From Enhygromyxa salina (GTDB lineage: Bacteria > Myxococcota_A > Polyangia > Nannocystales > Nannocystaceae): a stretch of 64,000 nt of DNA. Shown here in pieces: positions 9,863 to 17,641 of this stretch. The DNA lies in contig NZ_PVNK01000125.1 of NCBI RefSeq assembly GCF_002994615.1, positions 1 to 64,000 on the forward strand. The letters run 5' to 3'. Position 1 is the stretch's first letter, and each line of letters begins with the position of its first letter. The translations under genes were made by a program, and so were the position numbers. The notes beneath the pieces are model-generated. The model was not told where the DNA came from and did not search any database. It saw nothing but the letters and a program-made list of their open reading frames with translations.

Positions 9863-12783
9863 GCCACGCAGCCATCGATCAGGGCCTCGATGGTGGCGAT
9901 GAGGTCGGCCCGCGCGTGGCGTCGGGCGACGGCCTGGGGATCGAGCTCGGTCCCGCTGGCCTCGGCCACGACCCCCGACGGATCCAACAGCTGCGCGCCC
10001 CCAACCGAGCCCAGCGGGTCGAGCGCGAGCTCGGTGCCGATGCAGGTTGGACAGCCGTGGGCGCAGCCACAGCCGCGCACGACCGCGAGCACCTGCTCGA
10101 AGAAGGGGCGGCCCAGCGAGTGCGCGCGGGTGGCCAGGCCCGCGCCGCCGGGCAGGTCGTCGTAGAGGTAGACCGTCGGGCGGCCCCCTGCGATCAGCGA
10201 GGCCTCGGCCGACGGCTTGCCAGAGCCGACGGGCGCCCACGCGGCCACGCCCTCGGGCCCGGGCGGACCTGAGGCGACGGCGTGGCGCAGATCTCCGACT
10301 TCGCACATCAACACCATCGCCGCGACGTGGTGGATCGCGTGGGCTGCGGCGAGCGCGGCGTTGCTGCGGCGGTAGGGATCGCCGAGCCAGGCCAGGAGGC
10401 AGTCGGGGAAGCCCCAGTAGGCCGCGACCGTGTGGAGCTCGAGGTTGGGCAGCTTGATCGGGCCGAAGCCGACGTTCTCGTGGGTCCGAAAGCGGAGCTT
10501 CTTGAAGCCCGGCACGGCCCGGACGACGTGGGCGTAGCCGGTGCCCGAGGGTACAGCCCGGGGATCTCGGCTGGGCTCGAGGCCGGGCTCGGGGCTGGGC
10601 TGCGGGCTCGGCTCCGAGGTCGACACGCCCTCGCGCCCCTCGAGCATCCGGACCCGCAGCTTGCAGACGGCCTCGGTGTAGTAGCTGACCGCGGCCTCGC
10701 GCACGTAGGCCTTGCGCTCGTCCCAGTCGAGTCGCCGGACCTCGTAGGTCTTGCCCTCGAGCGGGTAGATCGCGCCTGGGTGCAGGTACAGCGGGCCGTC
10801 TTCGAAGTCGACCTCGGCGAGGATCCGACCGTGCTCGGCGCGACCGGGGAGGTCTTCGACGACGGTGAAGTTCTCTTCGATCGAGCCGCGCAGATCGACG
10901 CTGTCCGCCGGGTAGGCCGAGCCGATCGCGTAGTAGCGCGCACCTCCGGGTCCCGTGAGGCTGGCGTCGTCTTCGCGCAGCAGCGCGCCGCGCTCGGCCA
11001 GGTAGTCGAGCGCCCCGCACAGCTCGGTGTGGTCGAGCTCCCCCCAGCTCGACCACCACGCCTGCTCGTCGCGCGCGTCGGCGCCGGCGGGAGCGCTCGA
11101 GCTGCTCGCACAGGCGAAGGGCAGCTCGTAGGCGGCGCAGCGCAGGTGAGGGACGAGGATCTCGGGGTTGAGCGCGTCGACCCGCGCGTGCTCGGGGGGC
11201 TCCGAGAACAAGAACTCGGGCGCCGCCGCGACGAACTGATCCAGGGGACGCGAGGACAGGATCATGACCGTGAGCGCCGACTCGAGCCGACGCCCCGCAC
11301 GCCCTGCGCGCTGCCACGTGGCCGCGCGGGTGCCGGGATAGCCAGCGAGCACGACCGCGTCGAGCCCCCCGATGTCCATGCCGAGCTCGAGCGCGTTGGT
11401 TGACGCGACGACCTTGGCCTCTCCGCGGCGCAGCGCGGCCTCGATCTCGCGCCGATGCTCGGGCAGGTAGCCGCCTCGGTAGCCCCGAATGCTGCGACGT
11501 GCGCGGTCGACCGCGCCTGGATCGACGGGCCCGGCGAGCTCTGGCGGGCGCTGGAACTGATCGCGCGAGCTGGACTGCTGCATGCGCGCCCATGGCCCAA
11601 CCGCGCGCCCCCCGAGCGGTGAAGGACGCGGGACCGGACCCTTCACGGGGCTCGAGCTGGCCGCAGAGCCGGTCGCGAGCGGCGAGCGCCCGCGCTCAGC
11701 GACCCCGGCCTCGTCCTCGCGCAGGTAGCGGGTGAGCAGCTCGACCGCCTTGCGCGTGCGACAAAAGGCCAGCGTGGTCACGTCGGCGGCGCGCAGCCGA
11801 GCGAGGACCGCCCGCGTGCACTTGAGGTAGTCACGGCGTACCCCGGTGAGCGGATCGACGACCTTGGGGTTGACGACCACGAAGGTCCGCGGGCCGACCG
11901 GCGCCGAGCTGTGCTCGATGACCTCGAAGTCCCGCCGAGCCGACAGCGACTCCGCGAGCTCGCGCGGGTTGGCGATCGTCGCCGAGCAGGTGATCAACTG
12001 CGGCCGCGAACCATGAAACGCGCAGACCCGCCAAAGCCGGCGCAGCACGTTGGCGACATGGCTACCGAAGACCCCGCGGTAGCTGTGCAGCTCATCGATG
12101 ACGACGTAGCGCAGACCGGCCAAAAACGCGGCCCAGCGGTCGTGGTGGGGCAGTACGGCCCGATGCAGCATGTCGGGGTTCGTCGCAATTACGTGAGCGC
12201 GCGCACGGGCTGCGCGGCGTTGATCGGGCGGCGTGTCGCCGTCGTAGGTGCCCGCGCCGACGCACTCGCGCAGCGGCGTCTCGGGACCGACGAGGGCGCG
12301 CATCGCTTCGATCTGGTCGCGCGCGAGCGCCTTGGTTGGAAACAAGAACAGCGCGCGCGCGCCGGGATCCTCGAGCGCGGCCTGAACAACCGGGGCCTGG
12401 TAGCACAGCGACTTGCCCGACGCGGTCGCGGTTGCGAGGACCAGATCGCGGCCAGCGTGGAGCGCGTCGAGCCCCCGCTGTTGGTGCGCGTAGGGGCGAT
12501 CGACACCGATCGTCGCGAAGCAGTCACGCACCCGCGCGTCGACCCACGCGGGCCACTCGCCCATGACCCCGGCTCGCGCCGCCGTCCGACGAACGGTGAC
12601 CAGCTCGACCTCGTCGAGCTCCGTGATCGACGCCAACAAGCGCGCGGCCGAACCTTCGAGGTTCGGCCGCGCAGATAGATCAGGCTTCCCCGCGCACGCA
12701 GAAACACCTGAAATTGAAGGAGGATCCGGCGTTTCTGGAAGGAGGGTCCGTGCGCGGGGAAAGCCTGATTGGTGCTCTAGCAT
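9859..12783 (-). CDS. mrfA: MrfA/YprA-like DExH helicase with C-terminal DUF1998-type zinc region
   Basis: A superfamily 2 helicase of up to 974 residues. Motifs: YAHQQRGLDAL (Q-motif region), ATASGKS (Walker A, about 118-124), PTKAL, TNPDML, DELHSY (DExH), SATIANP (motif III), then in the second domain STNALELGMDIGGLD and QRAGRAGR (motif VI). The C-terminus has a Cys cluster CGCAHGCPTC as in DUF1998/MrfA proteins. MrfA is a 3'-5' helicase acting with the exonuclease MrfB, whose gene overlaps the stop. The N-terminus is uncertain: the first ~45 codons run through two large inverted repeats, and homologues normally begin near LLASITELDEVE, so a start near 12639 (TTG) is possible. Confidence 0.8.
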   Translation of the reverse strand: MLEHQSGFPRARTLLPETPDPPSISGVSACAGKPDLSARPNLEGSAARLLASITELDEVELVTVRRTAARAGVMGEWPAWVDARVRDCFATIGVDRPYAHQQRGLDALHAGRDLVLATATASGKSLCYQAPVVQAALEDPGARALFLFPTKALARDQIEAMRALVGPETPLRECVGAGTYDGDTPPDQRRAARARAHVIATNPDMLHRAVLPHHDRWAAFLAGLRYVVIDELHSYRGVFGSHVANVLRRLWRVCAFHGSRPQLITCSATIANPRELAESLSARRDFEVIEHSSAPVGPRTFVVVNPKVVDPLTGVRRDYLKCTRAVLARLRAADVTTLAFCRTRKAVELLTRYLREDEAGVAERGRSPLATGSAASSSPVKGPVPRPSPLGGRAVGPWARMQQSSSRDQFQRPPELAGPVDPGAVDRARRSIRGYRGGYLPEHRREIEAALRRGEAKVVASTNALELGMDIGGLDAVVLAGYPGTRAATWQRAGRAGRRLESALTVMILSSRPLDQFVAAAPEFLFSEPPEHARVDALNPEILVPHLRCAAYELPFACASSSSAPAGADARDEQAWWSSWGELDHTELCGALDYLAERGALLREDDASLTGPGGARYYAIGSAYPADSVDLRGSIEENFTVVEDLPGRAEHGRILAEVDFEDGPLYLHPGAIYPLEGKTYEVRRLDWDERKAYVREAAVSYYTEAVCKLRVRMLEGREGVSTSEPSPQPSPEPGLEPSRDPRAVPSGTGYAHVVRAVPGFKKLRFRTHENVGFGPIKLPNLELHTVAAYWGFPDCLLAWLGDPYRRSNAALAAAHAIHHVAAMVLMCEVGDLRHAVASGPPGPEGVAAWAPVGSGKPSAEASLIAGGRPTVYLYDDLPGGAGLATRAHSLGRPFFEQVLAVVRGCGCAHGCPTCIGTELALDPLGSVGGAQLLDPSGVVAEASGTELDPQAVARRHARADLIATIEALIDGCVA
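12642..12672. repeat. Perfect 14-bp inverted repeat with 3-nt loop
   Basis: Arms 12642-12655 and 12659-12672 are exact reverse complements (GCGCGGCCGAACCT), loop TCG. It lies within the annotated first codons of the helicase, or just upstream of a shorter start. Confidence 0.8.
12679..12769. repeat. Nested imperfect palindrome of about 91 bp
   Basis: Outer arms 12679-12697 and 12750-12769 are complementary over 19 bp with one extra base; inner arms CAGAAAC (12699-12705) and GTTTCTG (12731-12737) are also complementary. Two AAGGAGG tracts lie between them on the plus strand. It may be a mobile palindromic repeat or a structured leader of the helicase gene. Confidence 0.65.
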
Positions 12784-13222
12784 CGAACGGAAAATCTCGC
12801 CTGCACTGAACGGGTGAGTTGACCTAACACTCGTTCAGCTGAGCCGTCAAGCGGCCGCGAACGCTATTGGATCAAGTTTCGCTGTCCGCGCGATCGGCTC
12901 GAGGATCGGCGCACTACACGCACACGCGGGTCCGTGCGGTGCGCGCATGGCCTCTCGGGCCTTCGGCCCACGGGCCGGGTCCCTCCTAAGGTGTTGTGAT
13001 CGCCTCGCTTTTCGATGGGTCGGGATCTCGGCAGGCCAGGGGCAGGCCAGGCTTGGGGCCGCCTCGACGAGCTCCTCGAGGCCGCGATCGCGGTGCGATC
13101 ACGGCCCGATCGTCGACGATCGATCGTGTCCGAAAGCAAGCACGACGCGCGAGATCCCGCGGTCGCGCGGACGAAATTTCCCAAAACTGTGGGCACTCGC
13201 AGGCGACGCGTAGACTGATCGG
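12784..13222. other. Intergenic region without a recognisable gene
   Basis: 439 bases upstream of the PilZ gene and of the divergent helicase. Short open frames exist on both strands but none has a signal, motif or consistent codon pattern. A small GGGCC-TTC-GGCCC hairpin lies near 12957-12969. No tRNA or other RNA gene was recognised. Confidence 0.5.
13211..13216 (+). promoter_or_regulatory. -10-like hexamer of the PilZ gene (leaderless)
   Basis: TAGACT followed by 6 nt and GTG 13223. No convincing -35 and no Shine-Dalgarno sequence. Confidence 0.4.
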
Positions 13223-13561
13223 GTGGCTGATCAACGGACGCGGCTGAGAGTCGCCGTGCACTATCGGCTGATCGTGCGACACGCGGGGGTCGAGGGTCGC
13301 GGACAGACAGAGAACCTCAGCGAACGCGGCGCCATGGCCTCGATCGACGTCGATCCTGCGCTCTGCGCCGGAGACCACATCGAGCTCGACATCGAGCTGC
13401 CGGGTCACGGGACCGTGAGCGTGGCGGCCTCGGTCCGGTGGACGTCGACGGTGCTCCCGGGCATGACCGGCCTCGAGTTCACCCAGCCGATCTCGGCCGA
13501 GCTCCTCGGCCACATCGCCGAGCTCGTGACCACGGGCGTCGACGAAGCCGAGGGCTTCTAG
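13223..13561 (+). CDS. PilZ domain protein (c-di-GMP binding)
   Basis: A single-domain protein of 112 residues. The c-di-GMP signature is present: RxxxR near the N-terminus (RTRLR, residues 5-9) and the N/DxSxxG motif as NLSERG, followed by the beta-barrel pattern of PilZ (IELDIELPGHGTVSVAASVRW, shortened here as the core strands; TGLEF near the end). Such proteins relay cyclic di-GMP to motility or secretion partners. The start is GTG 13223, with a -10-like TAGACT six bases upstream. The stop TAG at 13559-13561 lies three bases before a GGGCTGCTAGCAGCCC palindrome shared with the convergent gene's stop. Confidence 0.85.
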   Translation: MADQRTRLRVAVHYRLIVRHAGVEGRGQTENLSERGAMASIDVDPALCAGDHIELDIELPGHGTVSVAASVRWTSTVLPGMTGLEFTQPISAELLGHIAELVTTGVDEAEGF

Positions 13562-13563
13562 AC

Positions 13564-13579
13564 GGGCTGCTAGCAGCCC
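13564..13579. repeat. 16-bp palindrome GGGCTGCTAGCAGCCC (element terminal relic)
   Basis: A perfect palindrome matching two abutted ends of the TAGCAGCCC element found intact at 29.5 and 50.4 kb. It contains the TAG stop codon (13572-13570) of the convergent minus-strand gene. Confidence 0.7.
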
Positions 13580-15393
13580 CAAACCAGCTCGGCGCGCCAA
13601 TCCTCGGGCCACGGCTCGCCGCGGTTGCCGGGGATCTCGATGCCCTCGGCGTCACGCACGAAGTTCTCCACGTCCGCGAACGCGCGCTCACGGTTGTGTT
13701 TACCGGCGCGTGCGCGCATCGGCTGGAGGCGACCGCCGGACGCGACGCTGACGACCTCGTGGGGGGCGGGACGCAGATCGACGAGCGCGCCCTTGCGCGC
13801 GGCGTTGAGCAGCTGCTCCTCGTTGCCGATCGGGTCGGCGATCGTCTTGGCCTTGAGGGTCCAGACCAGCAGCGAGGTCGGATCGCGCCGGGCGAAGCCC
13901 GCGTTGTCGGCCAGCAAGTCCGGCATCCCGAAGTGGGTCTTGCCGATGTCGTCTTGGTTGACCGGCCCCGCCATCATGCAGATGCCCGCGAGGAGGTCAC
14001 AGTCCTCGGGCATCTCGACCACGCCCATGAGCTCGGCGTAGAGCGCCCCACGGCACGCCGCGGCGCCGACCGCCCGGACCGCGAGATCCCAGTCGAGCCC
14101 CGCGGCCTCGACCTCCGGGGCCGAGAGCCCGGCGATGTAGATGCGCTGTCCGGCCAGCGCGAAGGCCTTGCGCCCGCGCTCGGCGTTGCGTGACAGGGCC
14201 TTGGCCAGGGGCACGTCGGCCCACTTCGGGATCTCCGCGACGACGCGGTCGGTGATCGTCCCGAGCTTGTCCCGGATCTTGCGCAGGCGCTCCTTGCCCC
14301 CGGCCGTGAGCACGTCGACGCGATCGAGCAGGAGCAGGTCCTTGGCCCGCTCGCGGTCGAAGCCGGTCCAGCGCGCGAACGCGTTGTAGGCGGCGCGCCC
14401 GGCCTGGATGGTGAAGGCCTCGGGCACGTCCATGTCTTGGCGGGTGTGGTACTGCGGCGGCGCCTTGGCCTCGTTGTTGACCCCGGGCTGGATGCGCTCG
14501 CTGCGGAACGCCAACAAGGTCGCGCCGAGCTTGCGCCACAGGCCCGGAGACTCGAACACGACGCGCTCCTCGTCGAGCGCGGCGCCGACCTGAACGACCA
14601 TCGCGACCTGCCAGCCGACGCTGCGATCTTCGACACCGAGCTTGCACATCCGCTCGAGCCGGGCGATCGCCCCCGCGTTGCGACCGCGAGCGCGGCCACA
14701 AAAGGGCGCCTGGAAGATCTGCGCGCGCCGCCGACCCTGCGAGGCGATGATCACCGCCCGCTCCATCGTGTCGGCCAAGATCCCGAGGTGGAGCTGCTGG
14801 AGGTAGCCGATCGTGGGGATGTCGTTCTCGTGCAGGAGGCGCTTGCGGACCGCACGGACCGGCACGCTCATCAAGCTGCGGATCGGCTTGTGGCCGACGA
14901 AGGTCAGCAGCAGCGTGAAGGGCGTCCGATAGGGCCGCGACAAGATCACGTGGGTGTAGCTGGCGTGATCGAGGACCGGGCCCTCGCCCGGACCGTCGAC
15001 CCCGGTCATGCTGCGCAGGATGCCGGCGATCGTCGCGCTGTCGTCGGGCCCGAAGCTGACCTGGCGCTGGCCCCGGTAGTTGGTCGACTGGCGCGAGCTG
15101 AGCAGGCCGAGCGCGGTCTCCTCGAACAGCTCGGCCTCGGGCAGCGGCTCGACGGGGCCGAAGCCCGACGGCGCCTGCAAGGACAGCAGCTGGAGCGCCT
15201 CGCGACCTTCGGCGGCGGTCAGGCCGACGCGCGCCCGGTAGCCGACGGGCGAGCCCGAATCGAGCGCGGTCGGCAGGGAGTAGCGCGTGCGCTTCTCACC
15301 CGGGAGAGCAAAGTGAGCGTCTCGCCGCACGCGCTGCTCGACGGGCGGCGGCGCGACGGTCACGAGCTCGAGCGGCTTGGGTTGCTCGGACAT
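13570..15393 (-). CDS. Large soluble protein of unknown family (607 aa)
   Basis: Not recognised. No signal peptide or membrane segment. The coding pattern is strong throughout, with conserved-looking blocks such as FTLLLTFVGHKPIRSLMSVP, FQAPFCGRARGRN, WADVPLAKALSRNAERG, and a C-terminal part with FGMPDLLADNAGFARRDPTSL and EVVSVASGGRL. It is probably cytoplasmic. ATG 15393 is supported by a TACCGT hexamer seven bases upstream. Its TAG stop lies in a TAGCAGCCC palindrome. The neighbours (PilZ protein and acyltransferase) do not reveal a pathway. A structure prediction would be more telling than a sequence search. Confidence 0.6.
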   Translation of the reverse strand: MSEQPKPLELVTVAPPPVEQRVRRDAHFALPGEKRTRYSLPTALDSGSPVGYRARVGLTAAEGREALQLLSLQAPSGFGPVEPLPEAELFEETALGLLSSRQSTNYRGQRQVSFGPDDSATIAGILRSMTGVDGPGEGPVLDHASYTHVILSRPYRTPFTLLLTFVGHKPIRSLMSVPVRAVRKRLLHENDIPTIGYLQQLHLGILADTMERAVIIASQGRRRAQIFQAPFCGRARGRNAGAIARLERMCKLGVEDRSVGWQVAMVVQVGAALDEERVVFESPGLWRKLGATLLAFRSERIQPGVNNEAKAPPQYHTRQDMDVPEAFTIQAGRAAYNAFARWTGFDRERAKDLLLLDRVDVLTAGGKERLRKIRDKLGTITDRVVAEIPKWADVPLAKALSRNAERGRKAFALAGQRIYIAGLSAPEVEAAGLDWDLAVRAVGAAACRGALYAELMGVVEMPEDCDLLAGICMMAGPVNQDDIGKTHFGMPDLLADNAGFARRDPTSLLVWTLKAKTIADPIGNEEQLLNAARKGALVDLRPAPHEVVSVASGGRLQPMRARAGKHNRERAFADVENFVRDAEGIEIPGNRGEPWPEDWRAELVWGC

Positions 15394-15400
15394 TGGGCGG

Positions 15401-15428
15401 ACGGTACCCGAAGCTCGCGGGGCGTCGA
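15401..15428 (-). promoter_or_regulatory. Putative promoter of the 607-aa gene (leaderless)
   Basis: Minus strand: TCGACG (15428-15423), 16 nt, TACCGT (15406-15401), 7 nt, ATG 15393. Confidence 0.35.
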
Positions 15429-15455
15429 GCCTGTCGGTGTGCGGCCGCTCTCAGG

Positions 15456-16241
15456 TCACTCGAATTCGGCTCGACGAGCGGTGTAGGTCTCGTTGATCAC
15501 GCGCTCGAGCTCCGCGCAGGCCTCGGCAGAGCCGAGCTCCTTCGGGTCGATCGCCGGCAGGATGATCATGTGGAGCCGGCGGCCCGTGCGGATGCAGCGC
15601 GCCTCCTTGCTCAGGGCCTCGTAGGTGCCCAGCAGCACGATCGGCAGGAGCTTGAGCCCGGCGTCGGCGAGGATCCGAATGCCCGCCCGGCGAAAGGGCT
15701 GGAGGTGGCCGTCGGGGCTGCGCGTGCCCTCGGGGAAGATCAGCAGGGGCCAGGGGCTGACCCCGGCCGCGTCACGGATGACCGAGCGCGCGGTCTGGCC
15801 CTTGCGCCGATCGATCAACACCCCGCGGTTGCGCAGGTACGAGCCGAACACCGGCATCAAGGTGACCGCGCGCTTGGCGATGAAGCTGACCGAATTGGGG
15901 AATTCGGCCAGGATCAGGACCCAGTCGAGGTAGCTCAGGTGGTTGCTGGCGACCGCGTAGTGCTCGATCGCCTTGGCGTGCTCGTGGCCCTCGACGGTGA
16001 CCTTCATGTCGAGGACGGCGAGGATCCGCCTGCACATCAGCCGCGCGATGTGCTGCTCGATGACGCCCTCGCGCCGATCGATGATGTTGCCGACGATCTT
16101 GAACCAGTGAAACCAGCTGATCAGGGCGAACAGGCGCACGCCCTGCCACAGGCGGCGGAATTCGTCGGCGATGGGCATCGTCGGGAGGTCGGTGGTGGTT
16201 TCGCGCACGACTCGGCGGTTTGCAAGATCGGACCGCAGCAT
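15456..16241 (-). CDS. plsC: 1-acyl-sn-glycerol-3-phosphate acyltransferase (PlsC family)
   Basis: 261 residues. The acyltransferase motifs are clear: NHLSYLD (HX4D, motif I, catalytic His and Asp), an FI.KR region, and PEGTRS (motif III, substrate phosphate binding). An N-terminal hydrophobic/amphipathic stretch (LFALISWFHWFKIVG) would hold it at the inner membrane. The reaction is transfer of an acyl chain to lysophosphatidate in phospholipid synthesis, although PlsC relatives can use other lysolipids. It is divergent from the tag mini-operon; start ATG 16241 lies beside the promoter for that unit. Confidence 0.85.
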   Translation of the reverse strand: MLRSDLANRRVVRETTTDLPTMPIADEFRRLWQGVRLFALISWFHWFKIVGNIIDRREGVIEQHIARLMCRRILAVLDMKVTVEGHEHAKAIEHYAVASNHLSYLDWVLILAEFPNSVSFIAKRAVTLMPVFGSYLRNRGVLIDRRKGQTARSVIRDAAGVSPWPLLIFPEGTRSPDGHLQPFRRAGIRILADAGLKLLPIVLLGTYEALSKEARCIRTGRRLHMIILPAIDPKELGSAEACAELERVINETYTARRAEFE

Positions 16242-16243
16242 AC

Positions 16244-16272
16244 CTGACAGCTCCGGCCCCAGCCCCTACCCT
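16244..16272 (+). promoter_or_regulatory. Sigma70-type promoter, leaderless, upstream of mini-ORF and tag
   Basis: CTGACA (16244-16249), exactly 17 nt, TACCCT (16267-16272), then 6 nt to GTG 16279. It is one of the best-formed promoters in the window; transcription would start at the GTG of the mini-ORF. Confidence 0.55.
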
Positions 16273-16278
16273 GGCGGC

Positions 16279-16353
16279 GTGCGCCGCCTGCTCATCCCCC
16301 TCGTCGCCACGATCTCGGCGCTGTCGCTGGCGGGGACCGGGTGCCGCTCATGA
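16279..16353 (+). CDS. 24-codon lipoprotein-signal-like mini-ORF coupled to tag
   Basis: GTG-initiated, 24 residues: RRLLIPLVATISALSLAGTG, then Cys-Arg-Ser and stop. It is a complete lipoprotein signal peptide with an LAGTGC-type lipobox but no mature protein. A canonical promoter sits 6 nt upstream. The TGA overlaps the ATG of tag (ATGA), so ribosomes finishing here could start tag. It may be a truncated lipoprotein gene or a leader peptide that sets tag translation. It is too short for usual gene finders. Confidence 0.45.
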   Translation: MRRLLIPLVATISALSLAGTGCRS

Positions 16354-16988
16354 CCAGGCTGAGTCCGGGTTTGATCCGCGACGAGGGCGAGGTCCGCTGC
16401 TCGTGGTGTGGGCAGCACCCCGACTACCGCCGCTACCACGACGAGGAGTGGGGCCTGCCGGTCGCCGACGACCACCGCCTGTTCGAGAAGCTGTGCCTCG
16501 AGGGCTTCCAGTCCGGGCTCAGCTGGCTGACGATCCTGCGCAAGCGCGACAACTTCCGCCGCGCGTTCGCGGACTTCGAATTCGAGAAGATCGCCCGCTG
16601 GCGGGCGAGCAGCCGGGTCGAGAAGCTGCTCGCCGACCCCGGCATCGTCCGCCACCGCGGCAAGATCGAGGCCACGCTCCACAACGCCAAGCAGGCGGTC
16701 GCGCTCCAGCAGGAGTTCGGCTCGCTCGCGGCCTACTTCTGGCGCTGGGAGCCACCCGCGAGCGCGCGGCCCAAGCGCGTGACCAAGGCTGCGCTGACGA
16801 AGCTCAGCCACACGCCCGAGTCCACGGCGATGGCCAAGGATCTCAAGCGCCGGGGCTTCCGCTTCTTCGGGCCGACCACGGCCTACGCGTTCATGCAGGC
16901 CATGGGGCTGGTCAACGATCACCTCGAGGGTTGCGCCGCGCGAGCGCGGGTCGAGGACGCGCGCGCGCGCTTCACTCGACCCGCTTGA
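16350..16988 (+). CDS. tag: DNA-3-methyladenine glycosylase I
   Basis: 212 residues. Family landmarks: RCSWCG near the N-terminus (zinc Cys), YHDEEWGLP (with the conserved Glu/Trp of the base pocket), LFEKLCLEGFQSGLSWLTIL, then KRRGFRFFGPTTAYAFMQA and the late NDH. Tag removes 3-methyladenine from alkylated DNA by hydrolysing the glycosidic bond (helix-hairpin-helix fold, cytoplasm). ATG 16350 overlaps the stop of the mini-ORF; a start at 16341 is in frame but lies inside it. No Ada or AlkA gene is seen nearby. Confidence 0.9.
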   Translation: MTRLSPGLIRDEGEVRCSWCGQHPDYRRYHDEEWGLPVADDHRLFEKLCLEGFQSGLSWLTILRKRDNFRRAFADFEFEKIARWRASSRVEKLLADPGIVRHRGKIEATLHNAKQAVALQQEFGSLAAYFWRWEPPASARPKRVTKAALTKLSHTPESTAMAKDLKRRGFRFFGPTTAYAFMQAMGLVNDHLEGCAARARVEDARARFTRPA

Positions 16989-17006
16989 TCGGCAGCTGCA
17001 GGCGGC

Positions 17007-17588
17007 TCAGGGCATGCCGTTGTCGCCGCAGTCCATCATGCAGCTGTTGGCCACGCACATGCGCAGCTCGACGAAGCCCGCGACCATCATCGGGTTGTTG
17101 ACGCCGCACATCATCGCGCAGGTCGGGCCCTCGTTGCCCTCGTCGAGGCACTCCGTGAAGCAAGCGCAGTCCTCCTCGGCCTGGCAGGCCATGACCTCGT
17201 CGCAGCAGCTGTCGGCCGTGCACTGGGCGCAGGCCGTGTCGTCGGCGGGGACGCAGACCATGCCGTCGCCGTCCCCGTCTCCGTCGCCGTCGCCCGTGTC
17301 GCCGTCGCCGTCTCCGGTGTCACCGTCTCCGTCGCCCGTATCGCCGTCACCGTCGCCCGTGTCACCGTCGCCCGTGTCGCCGTCGCCGTCGCCGTCGCCC
17401 GGATCCCCGTCCCCGTCGCCGCCTTCGCCCTCCATCCCCTCGTTGCCGGTGCCGGACTCGTCGCCCGTTCCGCTCTCGCTCCCGCTCTCGCTCTCGCCCT
17501 CGCCCGCTTCGGCGGCATCATCACCGCAGCCAGTCAGAGTTGGGAGACACACCAGGGTCGAAGCCAGGATCAGGTTCATGTATCGCAT
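17007..17588 (-). CDS. GD-linker lipoprotein with Cys-rich C-terminal domain
   Basis: About 193 residues. Signal peptide with lipobox LTGC, then an acidic Ser/Glu/Gly stretch, a (Gly-Asp)n linker of about 55 residues with Thr/Pro interruptions, and a compact domain of about 85 residues with twelve or more cysteines (CAQCTADSCCDEVMAC, CACFTECL, CAMMCG, CMMDCGDNGMP). The cysteine pattern suggests a disulfide-stabilised extracellular domain found in myxobacterial surface lipoproteins; I cannot name it. ATG 17588 or ATG 17579 are possible starts. Function is unknown; surface exposure is inferred from the linker type. Confidence 0.75.
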   Translation of the reverse strand: MRYMNLILASTLVCLPTLTGCGDDAAEAGEGESESGSESGTGDESGTGNEGMEGEGGDGDGDPGDGDGDGDTGDGDTGDGDGDTGDGDGDTGDGDGDTGDGDGDGDGDGMVCVPADDTACAQCTADSCCDEVMACQAEEDCACFTECLDEGNEGPTCAMMCGVNNPMMVAGFVELRMCVANSCMMDCGDNGMP

Positions 17589-17628
17589 GGGCGCAGTGTT
17601 ACATCGCGGGGCCAAAACACGAAAGTAG

Positions 17629-17634
17629 TAGACT
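17629..17634 (+). promoter_or_regulatory. -10-like hexamer of the 281-aa membrane protein gene (leaderless)
   Basis: TAGACT, 7 nt, ATG 17642; no -35 match and no ribosome binding site. Confidence 0.4.
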
Positions 17635-17641
17635 CTCGGCG

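Noticed and set aside
9863..11593. N-terminal extension of the exonuclease frame to 11593
   Set aside because: It overlaps the helicase gene out of frame and is Arg/Ala-rich shadow; the ATGA overlap at 9862 fixes the start.
12864..13247. Short frames in the 12.8-13.2 kb gap
   Set aside because: Overlap each other on both strands, no start signal and no recognisable composition.
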